A DNA stretch of 64,000 bases from DASUPK01 sp046732465 (GCA_046732465.1 JBKPND010000039.1:4051-68050), one strand, 5' to 3'. Positions 26,298-34,957 are shown, numbered from the stretch's first letter. Notes: generated from the letters alone by a model not told the origin. Translations and numbers: made by a program.

Positions 26298-26522
26298 TCA
26301 GCCCCCGGCGATCGGCCGCCGCATCACGACCAGATCGGCGTCAAGCGGCAGATCGCGTACTACCTCGGCCGATCCGTCAGGCAGCGTCGCGCTGGCGAGC
26401 ATGCCCTCATCGAGTTCCCGACGGAACGCCTCGACCGCTGCCTCCTGAGCCTCGGTGTCCTCGGCGGTCCAGCTCGCGAGTTCGGTGTGACCCGTGCGGT
26501 CCAGCCTGATCAACCTCGACAT
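26298..26522 (-). CDS. Small hypothetical protein
   Basis: This is a 74-residue acidic protein beginning MSRLIRLDRTGHTELASWTA. It has one predicted helix (QEAAVEAFRRELDEGMLA) and then strands (DADLVVMRRPIAGG). Small actinobacterial proteins of this pattern, with a central helix and a C-terminal VVMRRP-type end, have no assigned function. AAGGAGG precedes the ATG. It is the first gene of a three-gene minus-strand operon divergent from leuS. Confidence 0.65.
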   Translation of the reverse strand: MSRLIRLDRTGHTELASWTAEDTEAQEAAVEAFRRELDEGMLASATLPDGSAEVVRDLPLDADLVVMRRPIAGG

Positions 26523-26565
26523 TCGGTCCTCCTTGGGGTCGCCTGACCCGAATATACGCCGCTCT

Positions 26566-26571
26566 TAAACT
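26566..26571 (+). promoter_or_regulatory. -10 element for leuS
   Basis: TAAACT is followed by 9 bases and ATG 26581, with no Shine-Dalgarno sequence. A TATATT on the other strand near 26551-26556 could serve the divergent operon. Confidence 0.4.
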
Positions 26572-26580
26572 GGCCCGGCG

Positions 26581-29094
26581 ATGCCCGACAACGAGACAAT
26601 GGACCGCTACGACCCCCAGGCGATCGAGCGCAAGTGGCAGCTCGTCTGGCAGGCGGAGAACACCTGGGTCGTGGCGAACCCGGGATCGCCCGAGTTCGAC
26701 GAGTCGAAGCCGAAGAGCTACGTGCTCGAAATGCTGCCCTATCCCTCCGGCGAGCCCCACGTCGGACACCTGAAGACCTACTCGGTGGGCGACGCGATCG
26801 CCCACTTCCGGCGCCGCCGTGGCTACAGCGTGGTGCATCCGATGGGCTACGACGCGTTCGGCCTTCCGGCCGAGAACAACGCCATCGAGACGGGCGAGCC
26901 CCCGCGCGAGGCGGTGGAGAAGTCGATCGCCTCGTTCCGCGAGCAGTTCATGCGCTGGGGCATCTCGATCGACTGGACGCGCGAGTTCGGGACGCACGAA
27001 CCCCGCTATTACCGCTGGACCCAGTGGATCTTCCTGAAGCTGTTCGAGCGCGAGCTCGCCCACCGCCACGAGGCGCCGGTGCACTGGTGCCCGAAGGACC
27101 AGACCGTGCTCGCCAACGAGCAGGTGATCGACGGGCGCTGCGAGCGCTGCGGCACGCTGGTCGAGCTGCGGCAGCTAGAGCAGTGGTTCTTCCGGATCAC
27201 CGAGTTCGCGCAGCGGCTCCTCGACGACTTCGACCTGCTCGAGTCGTGGCCGGACAACGTGATCACAATGCAGCGCAACTGGATCGGCCGCTCCGAGGGC
27301 GCGGAGGTCGTCTTCCGCTGCGACGAACCGGACCTCGACTTCCCGGTCTTCACCACCCGCCCGGACACGCTCTTCGGCGCCACCTTCTTCGTGCTCGCTC
27401 CCGAGCATCCCGAGGTGGAGCGGCTGGCGGCCGGCACGGAGCACGAGCGGGCGGTCCGCGACTACGTCAACGAGGCCGCCCGGGCCACCGCCGAGGAGCG
27501 GGGCGCCGAGGAGCATCAGAAGACGGGCGTGCCGCTCGGGAGGGAGGTCGTCAATCCCGTGAACGGCGAGCGCATTCCGATGTTCGTCGCGGACTACGTG
27601 CTGATGGAGTACGGGACCGGCGCGATCATGGCCGTGCCCGCGCACGACGAGCGGGACTACGAGTTCGCCAAGGCGTTCGATCTGCCGATCCGGCAGGTGG
27701 TAACCCCGCCGGAGGACCAGCAGGCTCCCTCAGATGCCGCTTACGTTGAGCATTCCGAGGGCGAGCGCCTGATCAACTCAGGTGACTTCGACGGCATGAC
27801 CTCCCCCGAGGCAATCGAGGCGATCACCGCCTGGCTCGCGGAGCGGGGGCTCGGCAAGCACGCGGTCAACTACCGGCTGCGCGATTGGCTCGTCTCCCGC
27901 CAGCGCTACTGGGGTGCGCCGATTCCGATCATCTACTGCGAGGAGTGCGGCATGGTTCCGGTTCCCGAGGACCAGCTGCCGGTGCTGCTCCCGGACATCG
28001 AGGAGTACGCCCCGAAGGGCAAGAGCCCGCTGGCCGCCGCCGAGGATTGGGTCCGGACCGAATGCCCGTCATGCGGGGGAGAGGCCCGGCGCGAGACCGA
28101 CACGATGGACACCTTCGTCGACTCCTCCTGGTACTTCCTCCGGTACCTCGACCCGAACAACGACCAGCAGCCCTGGGCGCGCGAGGTCGCCGACTACTGG
28201 ATGCCGGTCGACCAGTACATCGGCGGGGTCGAGCACGCGATCCTCCACCTGATGTACGCGCGCTTCTTCATGAAGGCGCTTTTCGACCTGGACCTGCTCG
28301 AGGATCGCGAGCCGTTCGCCAACCTCTTCACCCAGGGGATGATCACCCGCGACGGGGCGAAGATGTCCAAGTCCCGCGGCAACACGGTCAGCCCGGCCGA
28401 GTACCTCGAGCGCTTCGGGGCGGACTCGCTGCGCACCTACATCTGCTTCATGGCGCCGCCGATCAAGGGCGGCGACTGGCTGGACGAGGGCGTCGAGGGG
28501 GTCTTCCGGTTCCTGTCCCGCCTTTGGCGCCTGGGCCAGGAGGTGGTCGAGCGCACCGAGCCCGGGGCCTCCACGAGCGACGCCGAGGGAGACTCCCGGG
28601 TGTTGCTCGCCAAGGCGAATTGGGCGATCGACAAGGTGACCCGGGACATCGACCGTCGCTTCCAGTTCAACACGGCGATCTCTGCGGTGATGGAGCTGGT
28701 CAACGAGATCTACCGGCTCAAGGATCGGCTCTACGCGGACCCGACCGGGGCGGCGGCCGTTCGCATCGCCACCGCCACCGCAGCCTCGCTGCTCTTCCCG
28801 TTCGCGCCCCACCTCTGCACCGAGGTCTACGAGTGGATCGAGGGAGAGCGGGTGTGGGAGCAGCCCTGGCCCGAGGCCGACCCCGAGCTGCTCGAGCGCG
28901 AGACCTACATGCTGGTCGTGCAGGTGAACGGCAAGCTGCGGGATCGAATCGAGGTCGCCTCGGACACGGGGGAGGGCGAGCTGGTCGAGCTCGCCAAGGG
29001 GAGCGAGAACGTCCAGCGACATCTCGACGGCAAGGCGATCGTCAAGGAGATCGTCGTCCCGGGCCGGCTCGTCAACCTCGTCGTAAAAGGATGA
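26581..29094 (+). CDS. leuS: Leucyl-tRNA synthetase
   Basis: This enzyme charges tRNA-Leu. The 837-residue class I synthetase is complete. The HIGH-type motif is YPSGEPHVGHLKTY near residue 57. The CP1 editing domain includes TTRPDTLFGATFFVLAPEH. The KMSKS motif appears as GAKMSKSRGNTVSP, and the zinc-like pairs CPKDQ and CERCG flank the insertion region. The C-terminal domain ends in IVVPGRLVNLVVK. The start could be ATG 26581 or ATG 26599. Confidence 0.97.
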   Translation: MPDNETMDRYDPQAIERKWQLVWQAENTWVVANPGSPEFDESKPKSYVLEMLPYPSGEPHVGHLKTYSVGDAIAHFRRRRGYSVVHPMGYDAFGLPAENNAIETGEPPREAVEKSIASFREQFMRWGISIDWTREFGTHEPRYYRWTQWIFLKLFERELAHRHEAPVHWCPKDQTVLANEQVIDGRCERCGTLVELRQLEQWFFRITEFAQRLLDDFDLLESWPDNVITMQRNWIGRSEGAEVVFRCDEPDLDFPVFTTRPDTLFGATFFVLAPEHPEVERLAAGTEHERAVRDYVNEAARATAEERGAEEHQKTGVPLGREVVNPVNGERIPMFVADYVLMEYGTGAIMAVPAHDERDYEFAKAFDLPIRQVVTPPEDQQAPSDAAYVEHSEGERLINSGDFDGMTSPEAIEAITAWLAERGLGKHAVNYRLRDWLVSRQRYWGAPIPIIYCEECGMVPVPEDQLPVLLPDIEEYAPKGKSPLAAAEDWVRTECPSCGGEARRETDTMDTFVDSSWYFLRYLDPNNDQQPWAREVADYWMPVDQYIGGVEHAILHLMYARFFMKALFDLDLLEDREPFANLFTQGMITRDGAKMSKSRGNTVSPAEYLERFGADSLRTYICFMAPPIKGGDWLDEGVEGVFRFLSRLWRLGQEVVERTEPGASTSDAEGDSRVLLAKANWAIDKVTRDIDRRFQFNTAISAVMELVNEIYRLKDRLYADPTGAAAVRIATATAASLLFPFAPHLCTEVYEWIEGERVWEQPWPEADPELLERETYMLVVQVNGKLRDRIEVASDTGEGELVELAKGSENVQRHLDGKAIVKEIVVPGRLVNLVVKG

Positions 29095-29111
29095 TCTGCT
29101 AGAAAGGCCCC

Positions 29112-29507
29112 GTGCTGGTCAGGCGGCTCGCGGAGGCTCCGACGGAGGAGTGGCACAGGCTTCGCAACCGCATCCTCATGGATGCGGGCGAGCTCGGCTC
29201 TCGCAACATGTCCGTCACCTGGCTCGAGGTTCCCGAGGGGATCGACCAGGAGCTTCATTCGCACGAGGAGGCCGAGCAGGTCTACATCGTCGTCAGCGGA
29301 AGCGGCACGATGACCGTCGCCGGCGATACCCAGGACGTCGGGGAGGGCGATCTTGTTCTCGTCCCGCCGGCCACCGATCACTCGATAGCGAACGCCAGCG
29401 CCGCCGACCTCTGCTGCGTCTCGGTGCAGTCGCCGCCCGTCACCTCCTCCGAGGTCTTCGGGCGCTCCGGCGTGGGCGTCGCCTCCGAGTACGACGAGGA
29501 GGAGTAG
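29112..29507 (+). CDS. Cupin-domain protein
   Basis: This is a 131-residue single-domain cupin. Motif 1 is seen as IDQELHSHEEAEQVYIVVSG, with two His and a Glu as metal ligands. Motif 2 is GDLVLVPPATDHSIANAS, with one His. The enzymatic role is unknown; many such proteins are isomerases, dioxygenases or sensors. Its TAG stop is followed in the same frame, without any canonical start, by acylphosphatase. GTG 29112 is 6 bases after TAGAAA. Confidence 0.85.
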   Translation: MLVRRLAEAPTEEWHRLRNRILMDAGELGSRNMSVTWLEVPEGIDQELHSHEEAEQVYIVVSGSGTMTVAGDTQDVGEGDLVLVPPATDHSIANASAADLCCVSVQSPPVTSSEVFGRSGVGVASEYDEEE

Positions 29508-29513
29508 CTCCCG

Positions 29514-29780
29514 CTGACCCGCAAGCGCGTCCTCGCCCGGGGCCGTGTGCAGGGGGTCTTCTTTCGCGACACGACCCGGCGGCGGGCGGAGTCGGTCGGC
29601 GTGGCGGGATGGGTCTCCAACCGAGCCGATGGGGCCGTCGAAGCCGTCTTCGAGGGCGATCCGGGAGCGGTGGATCAGCTGGTCGAGTTCTGCCGCAGCG
29701 GGCCGGGTCGAGCCGAGGTGACGTCGATGGACGTGGTCGAGGAGGAGCCCGAGGGGCTCTCGGGATTCGAGGTCCGCTGA
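29514..29780 (+). CDS. acyP: Acylphosphatase (CTG start likely)
   Basis: Acylphosphatase hydrolyses acyl phosphates. The 88 residues contain the active-site loop GRVQGVFFRD, whose Arg binds phosphate, and the Asn in AGWVSNRADGAVEAVFEG. The frame is shared with the cupin, separated only by TAG 29505-29507. Between that stop and the active site the only near-start codon is CTG 29514, 9 bases after GGAGGAG. The next canonical codon, GTG 29547, lies inside the active-site loop and would remove its Arg-containing part. CTG initiation or stop read-through must be considered. Confidence 0.85.
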   Translation: MTRKRVLARGRVQGVFFRDTTRRRAESVGVAGWVSNRADGAVEAVFEGDPGAVDQLVEFCRSGPGRAEVTSMDVVEEEPEGLSGFEVR

Positions 29781-29854
29781 TCTGACGCCGGTCCGTATCT
29801 GATCCGGCACGAAGCCGCTGCTACGCACGCGCCTCACGCGGCGAGCTTCGACTC

Positions 29855-30424
29855 GTGCCGGAACTGAGCCGCTCACAGCTGCTGATCTACGCGGTGATCG
29901 CCGTTGCCGTGATCGTGATCGGCGCCCGCTGGATCCGCTCCAGCGGTGCGCCCTCCACCGGCGGCGCGGAGCTCAGCTTCGCGGCCGACTCAGGCCACGA
30001 GGCCGAGGGGACCCGTGACGTGGTGGTTCACGTCGCCGGCGCTGTCGAGCGGCCGGGCGTCTACCGGCTTCCCACGGGCTCGAGGGTGACCGACGCGGTC
30101 AGACGTGCGGGTGGGTTCGCGCGCGGCGCGAATCACGATGGGATCAACCTGGCGGCGCGGCTCAGCGATGGCCAGCAGGTCGTCGTCCCCGGCCGGCGAG
30201 CCGCATCGCCCGCCGTTCCGGGCGGGCAGAGCGGCCCGATCAGCCTTGGCAGCGCGACCGTTGAGCAACTCGACCAGATCGAGGGCATCGGCCCGGTGAC
30301 CGCGCAGAAGATCATCGAGTTCCGAGACGAGCACGGCGGGCTGTCATCGATCAATCAGCTGGACGAGGTGGACGGGATCGGCCCGGCCACCATGGAAACC
30401 CTCAGATCCGACCTCCAGCCGTGA
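29855..30424 (+). CDS. comEA: ComEA-like DNA-binding competence protein
   Basis: This is a 189-residue membrane-anchored DNA receptor for natural transformation. One N-terminal helix (LLIYAVIAVAVIVIGARWI) is followed by an SLBB domain (VVHVAGAVERPGVYRLPTGS). Two helix-hairpin-helix motifs end the protein (LDQIEGIGPVTAQKIIEF and LDEVDGIGPATMETL). comEC follows after 277 bases on the same strand, supporting the assignment. Start GTG 29855 is used. Confidence 0.9.
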   Translation: MPELSRSQLLIYAVIAVAVIVIGARWIRSSGAPSTGGAELSFAADSGHEAEGTRDVVVHVAGAVERPGVYRLPTGSRVTDAVRRAGGFARGANHDGINLAARLSDGQQVVVPGRRAASPAVPGGQSGPISLGSATVEQLDQIEGIGPVTAQKIIEFRDEHGGLSSINQLDEVDGIGPATMETLRSDLQP

Positions 30425-30438
30425 CGGGGCCCCGCGGC

Positions 30439-30645
30439 TCAGTGACCGAGCACGCGGTCCCACTCCCGGCGGCGGTGGCCGAGCTGCTCGTGCTCGTGCT
30501 CCTGATTGCCGCGCGGAATGCTGCCCGCGTGGCCCTCGGCGGCGTGCATCTCGGCGCGCCTCCGCTCGAGCGGGATGCCTTCGTTGGATTGTGTGCGGCT
30601 GCGGTGAGTCGCCCCGCGCCCTGGCTGGTCGCGGTTCGTGGTCAT
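30439..30645 (-). CDS. Possible small basic protein between comEA and comEC
   Basis: This is a 68-residue reading frame of unknown function on the opposite strand from the com genes. It is rich in Arg, His and Glu (PLERRRAEMHAAEGHAGSI, QEHEHEQLGHRRREW), with no membrane segment. GGAGGAG lies just upstream of its ATG and codon third positions are mostly G or C, which favours a real gene. The plus-strand frame over the same bases lacks such support. Confidence is limited by its size. Confidence 0.4.
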   Translation of the reverse strand: MTTNRDQPGRGATHRSRTQSNEGIPLERRRAEMHAAEGHAGSIPRGNQEHEHEQLGHRRREWDRVLGH

Positions 30646-30701
30646 CGCTCCTCCATTCGATCGAAGCTCGCGTTTAGTTCCGCGTACCACCTGACCACTG
30701 G

Positions 30702-33056
30702 GTGAAACGCCTGATCAGAGGGCGTGACCTCTCGGCGGAATGGCGGCTGGCCGGCCTCGCCGGCGCGACCGCCGGGCTGGCGCTGGCTCCGCTCGCGCCA
30801 CCCGATCCGGCGCTCCCCGCTCTCGGCGCCGCGCCGGTTGCCGTGATCACCCTGGCCGCGCTCAGTCCGCGCGAGAAGAACCGGCACTGGCCGGCCCTCG
30901 CCTGGCTCGGCACCGTCGCCCTCACCGCGGCCCTCGCCGGACTACTGGCCGGCGGGGCGCGGGTCCACGCGATCGACCGGGGCGCGCTACAGGCGAGGGC
31001 CGGCGTCCACGCCTCCCTCGCCGGCTTCGTGGCCGCGGTGCCCCGGCGGAATCACGGCGAGGTCGACGTGCGCGTCGACTCGCCCGGGGGGCGGGTGCTG
31101 GTGGTCGCTCGAGAGCCGGTGGGCGAGCTGCCGGTCGGCTCGGAGGTGCGGGCCGCCGGCGTCCTGCAGGAGCCGGAGCCGTGGCGAGCCGCGTATCTGC
31201 GCCGCCAGGGAATCGCGATGACGTTGCGGGCCGATCGGATCGACCGCGGGCCGGCGAGGCGCGGCGGATTCAACGGTTGGACCGACGAGGTGCGCCTGCG
31301 CGCGGAGACGGCGCTCGGGCGGGGGATGCCCGAGCGGGAGGCGGCGCTGGCGCGGGGCTTCGTGCTCGGCCAGGACGACCGGATCGACGGTCGCACCCGC
31401 GACGACTTCCAGCGGTCCAACCTCACCCACCTGCTCGCCGTCAGCGGTGAGAACGTGATTCTGCTGGGCGTTCTCGCTTGGCCCCTGCTGGCGCTGTTCG
31501 GTTTGCCGCTCCGGGCTCGCCTGGTCGGGACGCTCTGCCTGATCGCGATCTACGTGCCGGTCACCGGAGCGGGCCCCTCGATCCAGCGAGCGGGGGTGAT
31601 GGGCGCGGCCGGCTTGGTCGCGGCGCTGGCGGACCGGCCCCGAGCCCGCTGGTACGCCGTCCTGCTCGCCGCCGGAGCGACCCTGGCCGTCAACCCGAGG
31701 GCGGACGGGGACGTCGGCTGGCAGCTCAGCTTCGCTGCGGTCGTCGGGATCATGCTCTGGGCGAAGCGGTTGGCTGCCGTGCTGTCGGGGGAAGCCGAGC
31801 GTCGTTCGGCGCGTCACGCCCTGGCCGAGGCTGTCGCGGTGACCGCCTCGGCGACGGTGGCGACGGCGCCCCTGATGGCTTCGGCGTTCGACCAGTTCTC
31901 ACCCGCGGCCCTGCCTGCGAACGTCCTTGCCGCGCCGGCCGTCGCCCCGGCGATGTGGCTCGGGATGCTGACGGGCATCGCCGGCCAGGCGCCCTTCCTG
32001 CCCGTCGAGCCACTGAATTGGCTGGATTCACTCTGTCTCGCCTACATCGCCCAGATCGCGCACTGGCTCGCAACCCCGGACTGGGCGCTGCTGACTGTCC
32101 ACCTCGGCTCGGTCTGGTCGGTCGCCGCGGCCTACGCCGGGCTCCTGATCGCGATGGAGTTGTTCCTGCGTTGGCTGGATCGCGGCAAGGGGCGACCGCG
32201 AGAGACGCGAATCCGGGCGTCCATTTCGCCGAGGGGCGCCGGGCTCATCGCGGTGGCCGCGCTCCTGGTCGCCTCCGCCGTGCTGTGGCCGTTCGGCGGT
32301 CGGGCGACGCCCGGGTCGACACAGGGCATGACAGTCCGGGTGCTCGACGTGGGGCAGGGCGACTCGATCCTGCTGCAGCCGCCAGACGGCGATCCGGTCC
32401 TGGTCGACACCGGCCCCCCGGAGGACGGCGTCGAGGACCGGCTCCGCCAGCTGGGCGTCGACAGGCTCGCTGCGATCGTCGTCACGCACGACCAGTCCGA
32501 CCATGCCGGCGACCTCGCGGACCTATTGGGCTCGGTGCGAGTTGATCGTCTCGTCTACGGCCGGGACGATCCGCGCTTGCGAAGTGCGGCCGTGTCGGCG
32601 GGCGCGCAGCCCTATCGCCTCGCCGAGGGCGGCGAGCTCGACTCGGGCGGGCTGCAGCTGACGGCGCTCTGGCCCCCCAGGGAGCTCGTCGGCGACACGA
32701 GTGAGGACCCGAATCTGCTCTGCCTGGTGCTGGTGGCCCGCTGGCGCCACTTCTCGATGTTGCTGACGGGCGACGCGGAGGCGGAGTCGGTGCCGATCGA
32801 TCCCGGCCCCATGGACGTCCTCAAGGTGGCGCACCACGGCTCCGAGGACGCGGGGCTCGAGGAGCTGCTCGAGCGCTCAACACCCAAGCTGGCCGTGATC
32901 TCGGTCGGCGCCGGCAACTCCTACGGACATCCGGCCGAACCGACGCTCGCAGACCTCCGCGATCACGGAGTGCCTACCCTGCGCACGGATCGGCAGGGCG
33001 AGATCGACATCGAGGCCGACGGTTCCCGCTGGACGGCGGGTCCAGGTGGCGAATAG
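30702..33056 (+). CDS. comEC: ComEC/Rec2 DNA uptake channel
   Basis: This is a 784-residue polytopic protein that carries single-stranded DNA across the membrane. The central competence domain shows LARGFVLGQDDRIDGRTRDD and HLLAVSGENVILLGVLAWPL with many helices. From about residue 540 comes a metallo-beta-lactamase-like domain with VLDVGQGDSILLQPPDGDP, VVTHDQSDHAGDLADLLG and VAHHGSEDAG. The signature THxxxDHxGD is near normal for ComEC, where the domain may act as the nuclease. It pairs with comEA and suggests that this organism can take up DNA. Confidence 0.95.
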   Translation: MKRLIRGRDLSAEWRLAGLAGATAGLALAPLAPPDPALPALGAAPVAVITLAALSPREKNRHWPALAWLGTVALTAALAGLLAGGARVHAIDRGALQARAGVHASLAGFVAAVPRRNHGEVDVRVDSPGGRVLVVAREPVGELPVGSEVRAAGVLQEPEPWRAAYLRRQGIAMTLRADRIDRGPARRGGFNGWTDEVRLRAETALGRGMPEREAALARGFVLGQDDRIDGRTRDDFQRSNLTHLLAVSGENVILLGVLAWPLLALFGLPLRARLVGTLCLIAIYVPVTGAGPSIQRAGVMGAAGLVAALADRPRARWYAVLLAAGATLAVNPRADGDVGWQLSFAAVVGIMLWAKRLAAVLSGEAERRSARHALAEAVAVTASATVATAPLMASAFDQFSPAALPANVLAAPAVAPAMWLGMLTGIAGQAPFLPVEPLNWLDSLCLAYIAQIAHWLATPDWALLTVHLGSVWSVAAAYAGLLIAMELFLRWLDRGKGRPRETRIRASISPRGAGLIAVAALLVASAVLWPFGGRATPGSTQGMTVRVLDVGQGDSILLQPPDGDPVLVDTGPPEDGVEDRLRQLGVDRLAAIVVTHDQSDHAGDLADLLGSVRVDRLVYGRDDPRLRSAAVSAGAQPYRLAEGGELDSGGLQLTALWPPRELVGDTSEDPNLLCLVLVARWRHFSMLLTGDAEAESVPIDPGPMDVLKVAHHGSEDAGLEELLERSTPKLAVISVGAGNSYGHPAEPTLADLRDHGVPTLRTDRQGEIDIEADGSRWTAGPGGE

Positions 33057-33059
33057 CCT
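33054..33059 (+). promoter_or_regulatory. -10 element for a leaderless mRNA (secreted protein)
   Basis: TAGCCT, which overlaps the comEC stop, is followed by 6 bases and ATG 33066. Confidence 0.4.
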
Positions 33060-33065
33060 TGGGCG

Positions 33066-33473
33066 ATGGTGCTGCGGAGGGCAGGAGTCGCGTTGATCGT
33101 CGCCGTCCTCGCGCTGGGGCTCGGCGGCGCTGTCGCGGGGGCGAAGAAGAAGCACAAGAAGAAGGGCCACGTCTGGGGCTCGAAGATCACGCTCGCGCAT
33201 CCCTCGCCCACCACGTTCAGCGGGAAAGTGGACTCGAGCCTCACCGCGTGCCGGAAGCACCGCCTAGTGAACGTCTTCTACACGGACCCCGGCAGCGGCA
33301 CGACCACGCTCCTCTCCGTTCAGCGCACCGACGGCAAGGGCCGCTATGAGGTCAACCTGCCCCAGGCCGCCTTCCAGGGCGCCTACCAGGCCCAGGAGGT
33401 CAAGCAGAGGATCCGGGCTCAGAAGGCGCCGCAGACCTGCAAGGGGGCGGTGAGCGGGGTCATCGGGCTGTAG
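33066..33473 (+). CDS. Secreted lysine-rich hypothetical protein
   Basis: This is a 135-residue protein. A signal peptide (LIVAVLALGLGGAVAGA) is followed by a very basic patch (KKKHKKKGHVWG) and a beta-rich domain (LAHPSPTTFSGKVDSSLTAC). Two Cys residues, in TACRKHR and QTCKG, could form a disulfide. The domain recalls carboxypeptidase-regulatory-like folds in spacing (VFYTDPGSGTTTLLS). No function is recognised. The basic region could bind polyanions such as DNA, which would suit the location behind comEC; that is inference. Confidence 0.7.
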   Translation: MVLRRAGVALIVAVLALGLGGAVAGAKKKHKKKGHVWGSKITLAHPSPTTFSGKVDSSLTACRKHRLVNVFYTDPGSGTTTLLSVQRTDGKGRYEVNLPQAAFQGAYQAQEVKQRIRAQKAPQTCKGAVSGVIGL

Positions 33474-33488
33474 CTGCCCTGGGGCCTT

Positions 33489-33650
33489 GGAGTCCGTCCG
33501 AAACCCCCCGCGTGCGCCTGGCGGCGTCGGGTCTCATCAGGCTGCGTCCTCGCCGACTCGCGTGGGCGCTGCCACGCGTCGTCGGCTGCGTCCTTGCCTG
33601 ATGCCACCCGACACTCGCCAGCCGCCCACGCGGGTTTCCGGACGGACTCC
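33489..33650. repeat. Long imperfect inverted repeat upstream of holA
   Basis: A 162-base element folds on itself. The outer arms GGAGTCCGTCCG (33489-33500) and CGGACGGACTCC (33639-33650) match perfectly. CATCAGGC and GCCTGATG pair further in, and GCCGAC pairs with GTCGGC. The centre CGCGTGG/CCACGCG (33559-33578) is perfect around a 6-base loop. GCTGCGTCCT occurs in near-copy on both sides as a direct repeat. No convincing coding frame exists here. It may be a MITE-like element or a structured RNA. Confidence 0.65.
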
Positions 33651-33656
33651 TAGACT
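33651..33656 (+). promoter_or_regulatory. -10 element for a leaderless mRNA (holA)
   Basis: TAGACT directly follows the long inverted repeat and is 8 bases from GTG 33665. Confidence 0.45.
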
Positions 33657-33664
33657 CGGCGACC

Positions 33665-34672
33665 GTGGCAGAGATGAAGCCCGCCTACCTGATCGCCGGC
33701 GACGATGAGGCGAAGATCGCCCGGGCGCGCGGCCGCCTGCGCGACCGTGCGGAGCGCGAGGGCGGATCCGGTGCCCTCGAGGTCTTCGACGCTGCCGAGG
33801 GCCGCCGCTCGCCCGACGTCGATGCCGTGGTGGGCTCGCTCGCCGCGATCTCCCTGATCGCCTCGCGCCGCTACCTGCTGATCGATGGGGTGGAGGGCTG
33901 GGGCAAGGCGGACGCCGAGCGCGCCGTCGAGGCCCTCGGGCAGATCCCGCCCGAGACGACGGTCGCGCTGGTCGCCCACGGCAAGGCGCCGCCGGGAATC
34001 GCCAAGGCGGTCGAGAAGGCCGGGGGGGAGCTCCTCACCTTCGAGCTCCCCCGGGCGCGCGACCTTCCGAAGCAACTGGTCGCGGATGCCCGTGAGCTCG
34101 GTTTTCAGTTGGAGCCCACGGCCGCGCGCCTGCTGGTGGAGCGGCTCGGCCCCAGGCCGATGCGCCTGCGGACCGAGCTCGAGCGCCTCGCGCTCTGGGC
34201 GGGGGAGGGGGGCAGCGTGGATGCCGGCGATCTCGACGCGATGATCTCCGACACCTCCGAGGAGGCGATCTGGAGCCTTGCCGACGCCGTGGTGGCCGGC
34301 GACGAAGCGGAGACGATGCGCGTCGCGGAGCGGCTGGTCGCGCAGGGCGAGGCCCTTCCCCGGATCGTCTACTCGCTGGCTCCCCGGCTCCGCCAGGCGC
34401 TCAAGGCGGCAAGCGAGCTGGAGGCCGGGCGGCCGGCTGGGGAGGTGGCGAAGGGCCTCTCGATGCACCCGTACGCGGCCAAGATGCTCGTCTCGAAGGT
34501 CAAGGGGCGCTCCCCCGAGGACCTCGACGCCTCGATCCGCGCCCTCGCCGACCTCGAGCTCTGGTCCCGCGGCGGATCGGACTATCCCGAGCGGGTCGCC
34601 TTCACGATCACGCTGCGTCGGGCGATCGGCCTGGAGGCCGACGACACCGAGCCGCTTGCTTGGGCCCTCTAG
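33665..34672 (+). CDS. holA: DNA polymerase III subunit delta
   Basis: This subunit loads the sliding clamp. The 335 residues show the divergent HolA fold, with MKPAYLIAGDDEAKIARAR at the start. LIDGVEGWGKADAERAVEAL and LLTFELPRARDLPKQLVADA cover the AAA+ region. A helical C-terminus includes SMHPYAAKMLVSKVKGRSPE, a typical HolA end. The gene converges on rpsT, and the two share the palindrome CTAG at their stop codons. rpsT next to holA is the common actinobacterial arrangement. Confidence 0.92.
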   Translation: MAEMKPAYLIAGDDEAKIARARGRLRDRAEREGGSGALEVFDAAEGRRSPDVDAVVGSLAAISLIASRRYLLIDGVEGWGKADAERAVEALGQIPPETTVALVAHGKAPPGIAKAVEKAGGELLTFELPRARDLPKQLVADARELGFQLEPTAARLLVERLGPRPMRLRTELERLALWAGEGGSVDAGDLDAMISDTSEEAIWSLADAVVAGDEAETMRVAERLVAQGEALPRIVYSLAPRLRQALKAASELEAGRPAGEVAKGLSMHPYAAKMLVSKVKGRSPEDLDASIRALADLELWSRGGSDYPERVAFTITLRRAIGLEADDTEPLAWAL

Positions 34673-34950
34673 CTCTGAGCCTGAGTCTGACCCGCGGCGC
34701 CGGCGATGCTCGCCGCGCGGGACTTCTTGCGCGCGCCCGTGTTCCGGTGCAGGGCGCCCCTCTGAACCGCCTTGTCGATCCGCGAGACGAGCTCCTTGTG
34801 CTCCGCCGCGACCGCGTCCGCGTCACCCGACTGGGCGGCGGCCTCGAGACGCCGGAAGTAGGTCTTCACGGAGCTTCGAAAGCGCAGGTTCTCGAGGCGC
34901 TCCCGCTCTGAGCGCGCAATCCGCTTCTTCTGTGAGGCGATGTTGGCCAT
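34669..34950 (-). CDS. rpsT: 30S ribosomal protein S20
   Basis: This is small-subunit protein bS20, 93 residues long. It begins MANIASQKKRIARSERERLE, a standard S20 start, with ALHRNTGARKKSRA as the conserved end. The C-terminus carries a short Gln/Ala/Ser extension. ATG 34950 is chosen because S20 begins there. The likely ribosome-binding GGGGG lies in a hairpin 7 bases upstream. The gene is divergent from murJ. Confidence 0.97.
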   Translation of the reverse strand: MANIASQKKRIARSERERLENLRFRSSVKTYFRRLEAAAQSGDADAVAAEHKELVSRIDKAVQRGALHRNTGARKKSRAASIAGAAGQTQAQS

Positions 34951-34957
34951 GAAAAGA

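Noticed and set aside
30421..30705. 94-codon plus-strand frame between comEA and comEC
   Set aside because: It starts at the comEA stop, has no ribosome-binding site, and composition favours the opposite strand.
33487..33708. 73-codon frame through the long inverted repeat
   Set aside because: It crosses both arms of the palindrome, overlaps the holA start, and has low-complexity Arg/Pro composition.
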